From Halioglobus sp. (GTDB lineage Bacteria > Pseudomonadota > Gammaproteobacteria > Pseudomonadales > Halieaceae), in assembly GCA_020443425.1 (NCBI GenBank), contig JAGRIE010000008.1, positions 1 to 64,000 on the forward strand: DNA of 64,000 bases, read 5' to 3'. The notes beneath the pieces are model-generated. The model worked only from the letters and a program-made list of their open reading frames with translations. It did not search any database and was not told the DNA's origin. The stretch's first letter is position 1; the number at the start of each line of letters is the position of its first letter. Below, piece by piece: positions 17,474 to 26,050 of this stretch. The translations under genes and the position numbers were made by a program.

Positions 17474-19123
17474 ATGAACACTGACACATTGCCAGACCTG
17501 GTTGCCCAATGGGCCGAACAGACCCCTGACAGCATCTGGTTGCGCGACTTGCATGAAGAGGGCTCGCATGACTACAGCTGGCAGCAGGCACATGCCCAGA
17601 TTTCCGCGATTGCCTCGATGCTGGAGCAGTATTTCGGTCACGGCGAGAAGATGGTGCTGTTATCCCGCAACCGCTCTCACTGGGTGATGGCTGACCTGGC
17701 GATCATCGCCTCGGGCAATGTCACTGTGAGCATGTTCACCACCCTGCCGGCGAGCACTGCGGAGTACATTTTTGAGCTGACCGAGGCGCGCGTGATCATT
17801 GTCGGCGAGACCAGCAACTGGGAGCAGATCGTGCCGGTGCTGCCGGCGGATATCCTGGTGGTGACACTGCCGGGGGTCGAGGTCGAGCAGCCGCACCAGA
17901 CATGGGACGACCTGGTACGCCAGCACAGCGGCCAGAGCCCTGCCTACCGGTGCCAGCCAGACGATATGATCTCGCTGGTCTTCACTTCCGGCACCACCGG
18001 CATGCCCAAGGGTGTGATACAGACCCACAACAGTAACCTCATTCCCATACGGCGCTTTACTGATGTATTCGGGTTTCCGGAAAACCCGCGCTACTTTTCC
18101 TACCTGCCGCTGTCGCATATCGCGGAGCGACAGATAGTCGAGTTCTCTTCCATCGTCCTCGGTGGGGAAATCTTCTTCAACGAAGCACTGGATAAGCTGG
18201 CACGCGATCTGCCGCGCACCCGGCCCCACGTTTTCTTCGGTCCACCGAGAATCTGGGAGCAGTTGCAGCAGGCCGTTATCGAGAAGTTCGGTGGCAAGGA
18301 CGCGTTCGCCGCCGCACTGGCTGAGGATAAAGCCGGCATCGGTGAGCTGGTGCTGGCTGTGCTCGGCCTCAATGAAGTGGAATACTGCCTCACCGCGGCT
18401 GCGCCGACGCCACCGGCCCTGATCCACTGGTGGCAGGATCTTGGCCTTACACTGATGGAGGGTTTCGGGCAGACCGAGGCGATGGGGCTGATTCTCTCCA
18501 GTCGCGAGCAGCGCCGTATCGGTTCCATTGGCAAACCCATCGGCGAGGTCGAGTACAAGATCACCGAGGAGGGGGAGTTGGCGATCAAGGCCGCCGGCTG
18601 CACGCCAGGGTATTACAAGCAGGAGGACAAGACGGCGGAGCTGATCCGGGAGGGCTGGCTGCATACCGGTGACAAGGCGCGTGTGGATGAGGACGGGTTC
18701 CTCTATATCACCGGGCGGGTCAAGGACTACTTCAAGACCATACAGGGTAAGTTTGTCGCGCCTCCCCCGATTGAGAGCGCCTTCGCTGAAAACCCCCACG
18801 CCGAGCAGCAGTGCCTGTTGGGGCGGGGGTATTCCAAGACGGTGATGGTGGCTGTGCTGACAGCAGAGGCGCAGAACCTTCCAGACCCGGAGGTTGAGGC
18901 CTCGATTCTAGGCACCATTAGCGAGATAAATGAACAGGTGGAACACCATGCCCGCATCGGCGCTGTGATCCTGAGCCGGGAGCCCTGGAGTATCGAGAAC
19001 GAGGTGCTTACGCCCACGCTGAAGATTCGGCGCGACAAGGTGGAACAGCGCTTCGGCGAGTTGGCCGAAGCGCTGGCGCGTGAATCGGCCGAGCGGCGCG
19101 AGCTACTGCTGCGCTGGCACTGA
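17474..19123 (+). CDS. Long-chain acyl-CoA synthetase (AMP-binding)
   Basis: A 549-residue ANL-superfamily adenylate-forming enzyme preceded by AAGGAGA. It has the P-loop-like A3 motif VFTSGTTGMPKGVIQTHNS, A4/A5 PLSHIAERQ and TLMEGFGQTEAMGL, A7 WLHTGDKARVDEDGFLYITGR, and a VKDYFKTIQGKFVAPPPIESAF hinge region. The YLPLSHIAER sequence is diagnostic for the long-chain FadD15/ACSL-like branch. It activates fatty or terpenoid acids to CoA thioesters in the cytoplasm. The A10 lysine region at the C-terminus is divergent (LTPTLKIRRDKVEQRF), as is usual in this branch, where the lysine lies in TLKIRR. Confidence 0.9.
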   Translation: MNTDTLPDLVAQWAEQTPDSIWLRDLHEEGSHDYSWQQAHAQISAIASMLEQYFGHGEKMVLLSRNRSHWVMADLAIIASGNVTVSMFTTLPASTAEYIFELTEARVIIVGETSNWEQIVPVLPADILVVTLPGVEVEQPHQTWDDLVRQHSGQSPAYRCQPDDMISLVFTSGTTGMPKGVIQTHNSNLIPIRRFTDVFGFPENPRYFSYLPLSHIAERQIVEFSSIVLGGEIFFNEALDKLARDLPRTRPHVFFGPPRIWEQLQQAVIEKFGGKDAFAAALAEDKAGIGELVLAVLGLNEVEYCLTAAAPTPPALIHWWQDLGLTLMEGFGQTEAMGLILSSREQRRIGSIGKPIGEVEYKITEEGELAIKAAGCTPGYYKQEDKTAELIREGWLHTGDKARVDEDGFLYITGRVKDYFKTIQGKFVAPPPIESAFAENPHAEQQCLLGRGYSKTVMVAVLTAEAQNLPDPEVEASILGTISEINEQVEHHARIGAVILSREPWSIENEVLTPTLKIRRDKVEQRFGELAEALARESAERRELLLRWH

Positions 19124-19173
19124 CAGCGCCGCTCCCGCCCAGCGCTCGCCCATAGTGCCCCGCCGGACTGTGA

Positions 19174-20406
19174 TTACTTGAAGCGGTAGCGCACAGGTAG
19201 TGATTTCAGCCCGCCGACGAACACGGCCTGCACCCATTCAGGGTCGCCGGCCAGTTCTATCCAGTCCAGTCGCGACATCAGTTCCCTGAAGAATATCGCC
19301 ACTTCCAGCACTGCCAGGTGCTGGCCCAGGCACATGTGGCCACCGAAACCGAACGCGAGTTGGTTGCGGTTGTCGCGCTCGATATCGAATACATTGGGGT
19401 TCTCGATGACGCGTTCGTCTCGGTTGGCGGACGGATACCACACTGCCAGGCTCTCGCCTTTTTTGATGGTCTGGCCGTGGAACTCGACGTCCTCAGTGCA
19501 GGTGCGCATCATGTGTCGCACCGGCGAGGCCCAGCGGATCATTTCACGGGCGGCGCTTTCGGCCAGATTGGGGTTGTCCTGTAATTTCCTGAATTGCTCT
19601 GGAAACTGCAGCAGCGCTTTCAGGCCCCCACTGGTGGTGTGGGAGGTGGTGTCGTGGCCGGCGGTGGCGGTGATGATGAAATAGCTGATCTGGTCCAGTT
19701 CCTCCATGGGTTCACCGTCTACCAGGGCATTGGCCAGCACTGTGGCCAGGTCATCGGTGGGGTTTTTCTTGCGATCCTCCACCACCTGTTTGAAGTAGGC
19801 GAAGAAGTCCAGCAGTACGCCCATGCCGGCGCCCATATCGTCGCCGCGACCCTGGTCCGGGTCCTGGCTGCCGAACAGTTCCTGGGTGAGCTTCAGCATC
19901 ATGCCTTCCTCTTCCGGTACCACGCCCAGGATTTTCATGATCACCCGCAGCGGGTAGTACAGGGCCACGTCCTTGACGAAGTCACACTCACCGCCCATCG
20001 CCTCCATCTTGTCTACGTACTCCCGCGCTATCTCTTCCACCATCGGTGTCAGTTTGGCAATCGGGCCGGGCTTGAACCAGTCGCGGGTGACGCCGCGCAG
20101 TTTGCGGTGTTTGGGGTTGTCCATGTGGATCAGTGTTTCCAGCCCGTTCTTGGTGCCGAACTGTGCCAGCAGCATCTGCTCAAAGGCCTGTGGCATGATC
20201 ACGGTGCGCGGGTTGTTGATGAACAGCTCATTGTTCTGGCTGATGTATTTGATGTCCTCGTGTCGTGTCAGCACCCAGAAAGGCTCGTAGTCGGGGTGAT
20301 CAAAGTAGGCGACAGGGTCGTTATCGCGCAGGTGGTCGAACAGGGCGTGCATGGTGGTCTCATCACCCATGATGGCGGGATCGATGATATCAAGTGTGCG
20401 GTTCAT
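19174..20406 (-). CDS. Cytochrome P450, CYP125/CYP142-like
   Basis: A 410-residue bacterial P450. It has the I-helix TATAGHDTTSHTTSG, K-helix EMIRWASPVRHMMRTC, the NRDERVIENPNVFDIERDN segment, and the haem loop FGFGGHMCLGQHLAVLEV. The combination WASPVRHMMRT with AGHDTT is typical of the CYP124/125/142/268 cluster. Members hydroxylate the side chain or terminal carbon of sterols and methyl-branched lipids. The exact substrate is inferred, not shown. It is divergently transcribed from an AraC-type regulator, and two operator-like repeats sit at its -35. It is probably the regulated target, perhaps induced by a lipid. Confidence 0.9.
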   Translation of the reverse strand: MNRTLDIIDPAIMGDETTMHALFDHLRDNDPVAYFDHPDYEPFWVLTRHEDIKYISQNNELFINNPRTVIMPQAFEQMLLAQFGTKNGLETLIHMDNPKHRKLRGVTRDWFKPGPIAKLTPMVEEIAREYVDKMEAMGGECDFVKDVALYYPLRVIMKILGVVPEEEGMMLKLTQELFGSQDPDQGRGDDMGAGMGVLLDFFAYFKQVVEDRKKNPTDDLATVLANALVDGEPMEELDQISYFIITATAGHDTTSHTTSGGLKALLQFPEQFRKLQDNPNLAESAAREMIRWASPVRHMMRTCTEDVEFHGQTIKKGESLAVWYPSANRDERVIENPNVFDIERDNRNQLAFGFGGHMCLGQHLAVLEVAIFFRELMSRLDWIELAGDPEWVQAVFVGGLKSLPVRYRFK

Positions 20407-20456
20407 TGGGGCCTCCAGGCGTGTCGTCGGTGGCGGGTTGAAAAGGGCGCCGCTTG

Positions 20457-20512
20457 AAAATACCGGGCCAGTCTACGCTTGTGAATTCACGCCATATTGT
20501 GAATTCGCGCCA
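20457..20512 (-). promoter_or_regulatory. P450 promoter with tandem AraC-type operator repeats
   Basis: Minus-strand -35 TTCACA (20480-20485), 17-bp spacer, -10 TATTTT (20457-20462). Two near-identical direct repeats, TTGTGAATTCACGCCA (20479-20494) and TTGTGAATTCGCGCCA (20497-20512), differ at one base and are 18 bp apart. They start at the -35 and run upstream. This is the usual geometry for an AraC-family activator contacting RNA polymerase; the regulator gene lies 20 bp beyond. Confidence 0.65.
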
Positions 20513-20532
20513 AACTGTGCTGTAATCCGCCA

Positions 20533-21546
20533 ATGTCTGTTCCCTCGGTATCGCGCGATTTCACCCGGGCCGTCTTTGATTATCTGGCGGCCCGTGGCTT
20601 TGCGGCCGACACTGTAATGCAGTGCGCCGGGCTGGACTCGCTGCAGCTGCTTCCCGGCGGTCGTGTGCCCCTCAATGTCTATGAGAAACTGTTTTTCGCT
20701 GGCGAGCGCCTCAGCGAAGATCATTACTTCGGGCTCAACATGGGGGCTTGTCCCTGGCCGAAAAGCTGGGGGCTGGTCTCCCACCTGGCGGTGTCGGCGC
20801 CGGATGCGGTCACAGCCGCCTCGGCGCTGATGGATTACTCGGAGCTGCAGCTGAACTTTTTGCGTTTCCGGCTGCGCCAGTTGCCCGGCGGACGGATGTG
20901 TATGGAGTTACAGCACGATGGTGTGGCGCGATTGCAGCGCCATGTCGTTGAGCACCTGCTGGCCAATATCGTGACGCTGGCCAGTACCCAGGTAGGCTAC
21001 GAAATACCGGAACTGCAGATCGAGCTGGCCCACAGTGATGCGGGTGATGCGGACTATGTGTCGCGCGTGCTCAATGCGCGGGTGACGTTCGACTGCGAAG
21101 CCTATCGCGTCCAGGCCTCACAGGCGTTCCTCCAACAGCAGGCGTTGTACGGTGAGGAGGATCTCTACCGGGTCACGGAGCAACTGGCGCGGCAGCGTTT
21201 GATGGAGCTGCGCGGTGAAGACCGCTTCCTCAACCAGGTGCGGGAAACGGTGTTGCAGCAGCTGCCGGGAGGCCTGCCCAAGATTGACGGTGTCGCCGCC
21301 AGTCTCGGCCTGTCTGCCCGCTCCCTGCAGCGCAGGCTGCAACAGCGCAACCTGCGCTACCAGCAAGTCTTGGATGAGGTACGCAGCGAGCTGGCGCTGC
21401 AGTTGATCGGCGGCAGTGACCGGCTGAGCCTCAATGAGGTGGCGGCCTATCTCGGCTTCAACGACCAGAGCGCGATGCAGCACGCTTTCAGGCGCTGGCA
21501 GGGTATGACACCGGGAGAGTACCGCAGGCGGATAGAGGCGAACTGA
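20533..21546 (+). CDS. AraC-family transcriptional regulator
   Basis: A 337-residue regulator. Residues 1 to about 190 match the AraC-type arabinose-binding-like domain found in OruR/ArgR-like and lipid-responsive regulators (DYLAARGFAADTVMQCAGLDS..., LNMGACPWPKSWGLVSHLAVSAPDAVTAASALMDYSEL). The C-terminal 100 residues form the double HTH: VAASLGLSARSLQRRLQQRNLRYQQVLDEVRSELALQLI and LNEVAAYLGFNDQSAMQHAFRRWQGMTPGEYRR. It is divergent from the CYP125-like P450 and most likely binds the tandem repeats between them. The SDR gene follows 150 bp downstream. Ligand unknown. Confidence 0.9.
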   Translation: MSVPSVSRDFTRAVFDYLAARGFAADTVMQCAGLDSLQLLPGGRVPLNVYEKLFFAGERLSEDHYFGLNMGACPWPKSWGLVSHLAVSAPDAVTAASALMDYSELQLNFLRFRLRQLPGGRMCMELQHDGVARLQRHVVEHLLANIVTLASTQVGYEIPELQIELAHSDAGDADYVSRVLNARVTFDCEAYRVQASQAFLQQQALYGEEDLYRVTEQLARQRLMELRGEDRFLNQVRETVLQQLPGGLPKIDGVAASLGLSARSLQRRLQQRNLRYQQVLDEVRSELALQLIGGSDRLSLNEVAAYLGFNDQSAMQHAFRRWQGMTPGEYRRRIEAN

Positions 21547-21697
21547 CGCACAGCTGCATGCAGCATGCGGCTTTAGTGTGCTGTCCCAATGCGTTACCGT
21601 ACAGCATTTGCCTGTGCTTGCGCTGCCGTGCGTGTTGCCTGTGTGCGGCGCTGGCAACGACCTGGCCGCGGGCTGTTTGTGAGGAGGGGAGTTGACG

Positions 21698-22462
21698 ATG
21701 AAACCAGTGTGTCTGGTAATGGGCGCGGGCGCCGGTATCGGCGGCAATGTCGGCAAGCGGTTTGCTGCCGGGGGCTACCACACAGTGCTGTGTCGGCGCA
21801 GTGATGAGGCCGGGCTGCAGCAACTGGTGTCGGATATTCAAGCGGCGGGCGGGTCGGCCACTGGCTATCTTCTCAATGCGATTGAGGAGGGCAGTATTGA
21901 GGAGCGCGTGAGCGCGGTCGAGGCAGAGATCGGCCCGATCGAGGTTGTGATATACAATCTCGGCGCCCAGATCGGGGACCGCACTCTGGCCGACACCAGT
22001 TACAAGGCGTTTGAAATGGGCTGGCGGCTCGCGACGTTCGGGCTGTTTCGCATGGCGTCGGCGGTGTGCCCGAAAATGGAGGCGCGCGGCAAGGGGGCCA
22101 TTCTGGTGACGTCCGCCACGGCGGCGGTGCGCGGCAATGCGGGCCAGCACTCACATGCAGCAGCCATGGGTGGCAGGCGCATGTTATGCCAGACCCTCAA
22201 TGCGCAGTTTGCAAGCAAGGGTATTCACATCGCGCATATCCTCGTCGACGGCATGGTGGATGCGCCCGATACCCTGGGCAGGATGCTCGGCGCCGATGTG
22301 TTCCAGCAACTGCGCGCCGCACACGGTGGCGAACAGGACGGTTTGATGCTGCCCGAGGAGATGGCTGAAACGTATTTCCACGTAGCGCACCAGCATCGCT
22401 CGTGCTGGACACACGAACTGGATTTGCGGCCGTATTCGGAACTGGCATGGTGGAATCACTGA
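21698..22462 (+). CDS. SDR-family protein lacking the YxxxK motif
   Basis: A 254-residue classical-SDR-sized protein. The cofactor motif VMGAGAGIGGNVGKRFA and the YNLGAQ equivalent of NNAG are present, and the catalytic serine region reads LVTSATAAV. At the place where YxxxK should follow, 13 residues after the serine, the sequence is QHSHAAAMGGRRML. Neither tyrosine nor lysine is present. The protein may therefore bind NAD(P) without classical dehydrogenase activity. Related YxxxK-less SDRs are found beside GST and HCCA-isomerase genes. ATG 21698 is preceded by GAGGGGAG; a TTG two codons earlier is less likely. The isomerase-like gene follows after 34 bp, so the two are probably co-transcribed. 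Confidence 0.8.
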   Translation: MKPVCLVMGAGAGIGGNVGKRFAAGGYHTVLCRRSDEAGLQQLVSDIQAAGGSATGYLLNAIEEGSIEERVSAVEAEIGPIEVVIYNLGAQIGDRTLADTSYKAFEMGWRLATFGLFRMASAVCPKMEARGKGAILVTSATAAVRGNAGQHSHAAAMGGRRMLCQTLNAQFASKGIHIAHILVDGMVDAPDTLGRMLGADVFQQLRAAHGGEQDGLMLPEEMAETYFHVAHQHRSCWTHELDLRPYSELAWWNH

Positions 22463-22496
22463 GCCCGGATGAACGTTTGATAACAGGAGAAACCCC

Positions 22497-23096
22497 ATGG
22501 CAAGACTCGAGTTTATGTTTGATTTCGGCAGTCCGAATGCGTATTACGCCTATAAAGTATTGCCGGATATTTTGGCTCGTACCGGCGCGGAGCTGGTTAT
22601 TCAACCGGTACTACTTGGGGGGTTGTTCAAAATCACCGGCAACCAGCCGCCGATGCTGGCTTTTGGTGGCGTGAAAGGCAAGCTGGATTACGAAATGCTG
22701 GAGAGCAGGCGCTTTGTCGAAAAGCATCGACTCAACGACTTTACCTTTAACGCGCATTTCCCGGTGAACACTATCACTATTATGCGCGGCCTGATCGCGG
22801 CGCAGCAGTTGGGCTGCGAGGAGACGTATATCGATGTTGTGCTGTCGGCCATGTGGGAGCGAAGCTTGAAAATGGACGATGCCGAAGTGGTCCACTCAGC
22901 CCTGCAGGACGGTGGGCTGGATGCTGATGCTATCCTGGCCCTGACACAGACGGATGCTGTGAAGGACGCATTGAAACACAACACCCAGGCCGCAGCCGAT
23001 CGCGGTGTTTTCGGTGTCCCCACATTTTTTGTTGCAGAGGAGATGTTCTTCGGGAAGGAGCGCCTCGGACAGGTGGAGGAGGAACTGGCACGATAG
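22497..23096 (+). CDS. 2-hydroxychromene-2-carboxylate isomerase-like (DsbA/GST-kappa fold)
   Basis: A 199-residue thioredoxin-fold protein. The N-terminus LEFMFDFGSPNAYYAYKVLP carries the Ser in SPNAYYA that replaces the CxxC of DsbA. The C-terminus GVFGVPTFFVAEEMFFGKERLGQVEEEL is the conserved HCCA isomerase/GST-kappa ending with the cis-proline VPTFF. NahD-type enzymes use glutathione to isomerise 2-hydroxychromene-2-carboxylate in naphthalene breakdown. No other naphthalene genes are near, so a different glutathione-dependent isomerisation is more probable. It is cytoplasmic, preceded by AGGAG, and clustered with an SDR upstream and a GST 135 bp downstream. Confidence 0.85.
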   Translation: MARLEFMFDFGSPNAYYAYKVLPDILARTGAELVIQPVLLGGLFKITGNQPPMLAFGGVKGKLDYEMLESRRFVEKHRLNDFTFNAHFPVNTITIMRGLIAAQQLGCEETYIDVVLSAMWERSLKMDDAEVVHSALQDGGLDADAILALTQTDAVKDALKHNTQAAADRGVFGVPTFFVAEEMFFGKERLGQVEEELAR

Positions 23097-23231
23097 GCAC
23101 AGCAGTCGCCGTTGTTGGCGCGGGTTGCGTGGATACTTGTACCCTCGCGCTGGATTTGTCTCCGCAGCTGCCGTTATGGTGTGGCTACCGGCGGGCTTGC
23201 GCCCGCACAGGCACCAGGAGAGCGATAAAGC

Positions 23232-23843
23232 ATGATAACCATACATCATTCCCCCATGTCACGCTCCACACGCGTGGTCTGGTTCTGTGAAGAGATTGGC
23301 CTCGACTACCGTCTGCAGACGGTGGAGATGTTCAGCGACGCGATGAAGCGGCCTGAATACCTTGCGATCAACCCGTTGGGCAAGGTGCCGGCAATTGAGG
23401 ACGGCGACTTCGTTCTCTGGGAGACGAGTGCGATTTTGCAGTACCTCGATGCGAAGTACGGCGACGGCAGGTTGATGCCGCCGCGCGATACAGCGGCGGG
23501 CGCGCTGGCGATCCAGTGGCTGGATTACGGTGAGAATCCGCTGACGGTGATCATGGGCGAGATCGCCGCTCACAGTGGGCCGATGCCCGAGGACCGGCGC
23601 ATACCGGCGCTGGTTGATCGCGGCCGCGAAGTTGCACCGCAGATCGTGGGCGTGATCGAGCGGGCGCTGGGCGAGCAGGACTGGATACTCGGTGACGACT
23701 TCAGCGCTGCGGATATCATGCTCGCTTTCGGCCTGATGATTGCGGACTACCTGGGTTACGTAAACGATGCGACGCCGCGCTCACGCGCTTACCTGGCGCG
23801 AGCGATGGCGCGGCCTGCGTTTCAGCGGGCAGCGGCACTCTGA
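23232..23843 (+). CDS. Glutathione S-transferase
   Basis: A 203-residue GST. The N-terminal thioredoxin domain (about 1-78) includes SPMSRSTRVVWFCEEIGLDY and the glutathione-binding NPLGKVPAIEDGDFVLWETSAILQYLDAKYG (cis-Pro and the ET/ES pair). The C-terminal helical domain includes WILGDDFSAADIMLAF, the usual N-capping motif. It is preceded by GGAGAGC. The subgroup is similar to bacterial beta/theta-like GSTs. The neighbouring glutathione-dependent isomerase-like protein suggests a shared glutathione-conjugate pathway. Confidence 0.9.
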   Translation: MITIHHSPMSRSTRVVWFCEEIGLDYRLQTVEMFSDAMKRPEYLAINPLGKVPAIEDGDFVLWETSAILQYLDAKYGDGRLMPPRDTAAGALAIQWLDYGENPLTVIMGEIAAHSGPMPEDRRIPALVDRGREVAPQIVGVIERALGEQDWILGDDFSAADIMLAFGLMIADYLGYVNDATPRSRAYLARAMARPAFQRAAAL

Positions 23844-23996
23844 CGGGGGGCTTGTCGCCGATGCCGGGGTCGTCGGGGCGGGCCGGCGGGGTGCCGCCGG
23901 CTGCCCTGCGGTGTTCGATATCACCGTATGAAGCCGGCTACCGCCGCGCATTTGGGTATCATGCCGTCCCGGACAGAATCGAGGAGCGAGAGGTGC

Positions 23997-25985
23997 ATGG
24001 CGAAGATTGATACGAGCGCGTGGTATCACAATCTCGCACTGCTGCAACCCGCGCCCTACAAGCCCTGGCGGCACTCGCTGCGGATCGCCATCGGCACCGG
24101 CCTGCCGCTGTTGGTCGGAGTGTTGGCCGGTGATATCCGATCGGCGATCTTTGTGTCGCTGGGCGCCTTCCTGACTGCGTTCACGGTGCGTCTGGACCCG
24201 TATCGAGAGCGCTTTTTGCAGATAGCGATTTCAACGGCCATCGCCATGCTGGGCTGTGTGATCGGTCCGCTGGTGGATGGCCACGGTCTGATGACGCTTG
24301 TCATGCTGGTTCTGGTGGGACTGTTTTCCGGGTTGATCAGTGGCTATGGTGCTGCTTTCTCGACCGGTGCACTGAGTATGTTGGTGCTGGCCACTGTGAC
24401 CTCGAGTATCCCCCATGAATCCCAGCCCTGGGAGCTGGGTTTGCAGTTCCTGCTCGGCGCGGTTTTTGTTGCGATGATGCTGGGACTCGGTGCACTGATG
24501 GATCGCAGCCGCCCGGAACGTCATATGATGGCGGGACTGCTGGACGCGTTGGCTGATCTCGCCCGCTGCGTAGCTTCACTGCCCCCGGACCCTGATGGCG
24601 AGACGCCCGCCTCGCTGGAGGGCAAGCGCCGTGCCGTGATAGATGCGAGCAAATCCGCCTATGACGCCCTGATAGAAAGGCGTTCCCATGGGCGTACACG
24701 AACGCGCCATGTGCTGCAGGCGGCGGACGAACTCAGCCTGGTCAACCAGCTCACGATGTCGATTCTCGCCGCTCGCGCCTCTGGTGAACCCCTGCTTGAG
24801 GGCGCTGCCCGGCTGGATGCGGTGGCTGCCGCCTATGCCCAGGGTGGCCCGCGACCAGAGTTTGACACTGTGCCGGCGCAGGGCGGCGAGTTGGTGTTGC
24901 TGCTTGACCGGTTGGCAGATGCAATCTGGTCGCCGCGACAGCGCCTGCCCGAGACGCGGGACAGCGCGGGTACCAATGCCGCGCCGGTATTCTCAAGAAC
25001 GCCATTCAATGCGCTGTTGAGGCGCCTGCTACTCGGTCCCGAGCTCATTGCCGCCGCGCTGCGGCTGTCACTGTGCATGGGGATCGCCGTGGTAGTGAGC
25101 CAGTTTCTCAGCGGCAACCACACGTACTGGCTGCCAATGACGGTGGCGATTGTGCTGAAGCCTGATTTCGGATCGGTTTTTGTGCGCGGTATTCATCGCA
25201 GCATAGGTACATTACTCGGCGTTGGGATTACTTCGGCAATAGCCGCGTTGGTTCACAATAGCCTGGGCGTGGTCGCAGTTATCACTTTGCTCTGTGCCTT
25301 CATTCCATGGGCCGGGTTGCGCAGTTACGCGGCTACAGTCACCTTGCTGACGCCGGTGATTCTGCTGATGATTTCCCTGGTGGTGCCGGGCTCGACGGAA
25401 AGCTATGCCATGGAGCGCCTGATCGATACCCTGCTGGGTGCCTCCATAGCGCTGGTCTTCGGCTACCTGATCTGGCCGCGGTCGCAGACCGTGCAGATCA
25501 CTGCGGCATTTGCGAAAGCGCTTGCTGCCGTCAGCGAGTACCTGGGTGCTGCGACCGCACCGGTGCCGCAGGACCAGGCCGCTTTGGAGCGTTTCCGGCA
25601 GGCCCTGGGCGATAGCGAGTTTGCGGCCTACCGGGGCCTGTCCGATTTGAGAACCCAGTTACAGCGGCTCATTGCCGAGCCGCCACCGGCCGGTCGCGAG
25701 GCGGCGTCATGGTTTCCGGCAGTCGCCGGTGCCGAGCGCCTCTGCGACCGCATTACCACGTATGCCGAGGGCCGGCGGCTGGGAGACCCGCCGCCCGATG
25801 AAGGCCGCGCGGCAGTTGCGCTGGCGTCAGTCAATTGGCTGGCTGGCGAGCAGCGCGAGGGCGGTGGGCCAGTCGCGGAACCGTCGGCCCGGCAGCGGCA
25901 GGACCTGTTTGGCGATGTCGAAGCCGAGATTGCCTGGCTCTGTGACTATCGGCACCAGCTGATGCACGCATCATCGCCTGAATAG
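23997..25985 (+). CDS. FUSC-family membrane protein
   Basis: A 662-residue inner-membrane protein with the two-half FUSC (fusaric acid resistance/AaeB-like) architecture. An N-terminal block of about six helices begins WRHSLRIAIGTGLPLLVGVLAGDIRSAIFVSLGAFLTAF. It is followed by a cytoplasmic domain and a second helical block (AALRLSLCMGIAVVVSQFLSGNHTYWLPMTVAIVLKPDFGSVFVRGIHRSIGTLLGVG). The motif YWLPMTVAIVLKPDFG...RGxxRxxGTxxG is the family hallmark. AaeB-type members export aromatic carboxylates, but no HlyD-type partner is adjacent. I chose ATG 23997, preceded by AGAGG; the frame continues 23 codons further upstream. Confidence 0.85.
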   Translation: MAKIDTSAWYHNLALLQPAPYKPWRHSLRIAIGTGLPLLVGVLAGDIRSAIFVSLGAFLTAFTVRLDPYRERFLQIAISTAIAMLGCVIGPLVDGHGLMTLVMLVLVGLFSGLISGYGAAFSTGALSMLVLATVTSSIPHESQPWELGLQFLLGAVFVAMMLGLGALMDRSRPERHMMAGLLDALADLARCVASLPPDPDGETPASLEGKRRAVIDASKSAYDALIERRSHGRTRTRHVLQAADELSLVNQLTMSILAARASGEPLLEGAARLDAVAAAYAQGGPRPEFDTVPAQGGELVLLLDRLADAIWSPRQRLPETRDSAGTNAAPVFSRTPFNALLRRLLLGPELIAAALRLSLCMGIAVVVSQFLSGNHTYWLPMTVAIVLKPDFGSVFVRGIHRSIGTLLGVGITSAIAALVHNSLGVVAVITLLCAFIPWAGLRSYAATVTLLTPVILLMISLVVPGSTESYAMERLIDTLLGASIALVFGYLIWPRSQTVQITAAFAKALAAVSEYLGAATAPVPQDQAALERFRQALGDSEFAAYRGLSDLRTQLQRLIAEPPPAGREAASWFPAVAGAERLCDRITTYAEGRRLGDPPPDEGRAAVALASVNWLAGEQREGGGPVAEPSARQRQDLFGDVEAEIAWLCDYRHQLMHASSPE

Positions 25986-26050
25986 GGGTATCATCGCCGC
26001 GCATTCACACACTGTTTTTCAACAAGCACAGATAACAGGAAACAGCCAGC

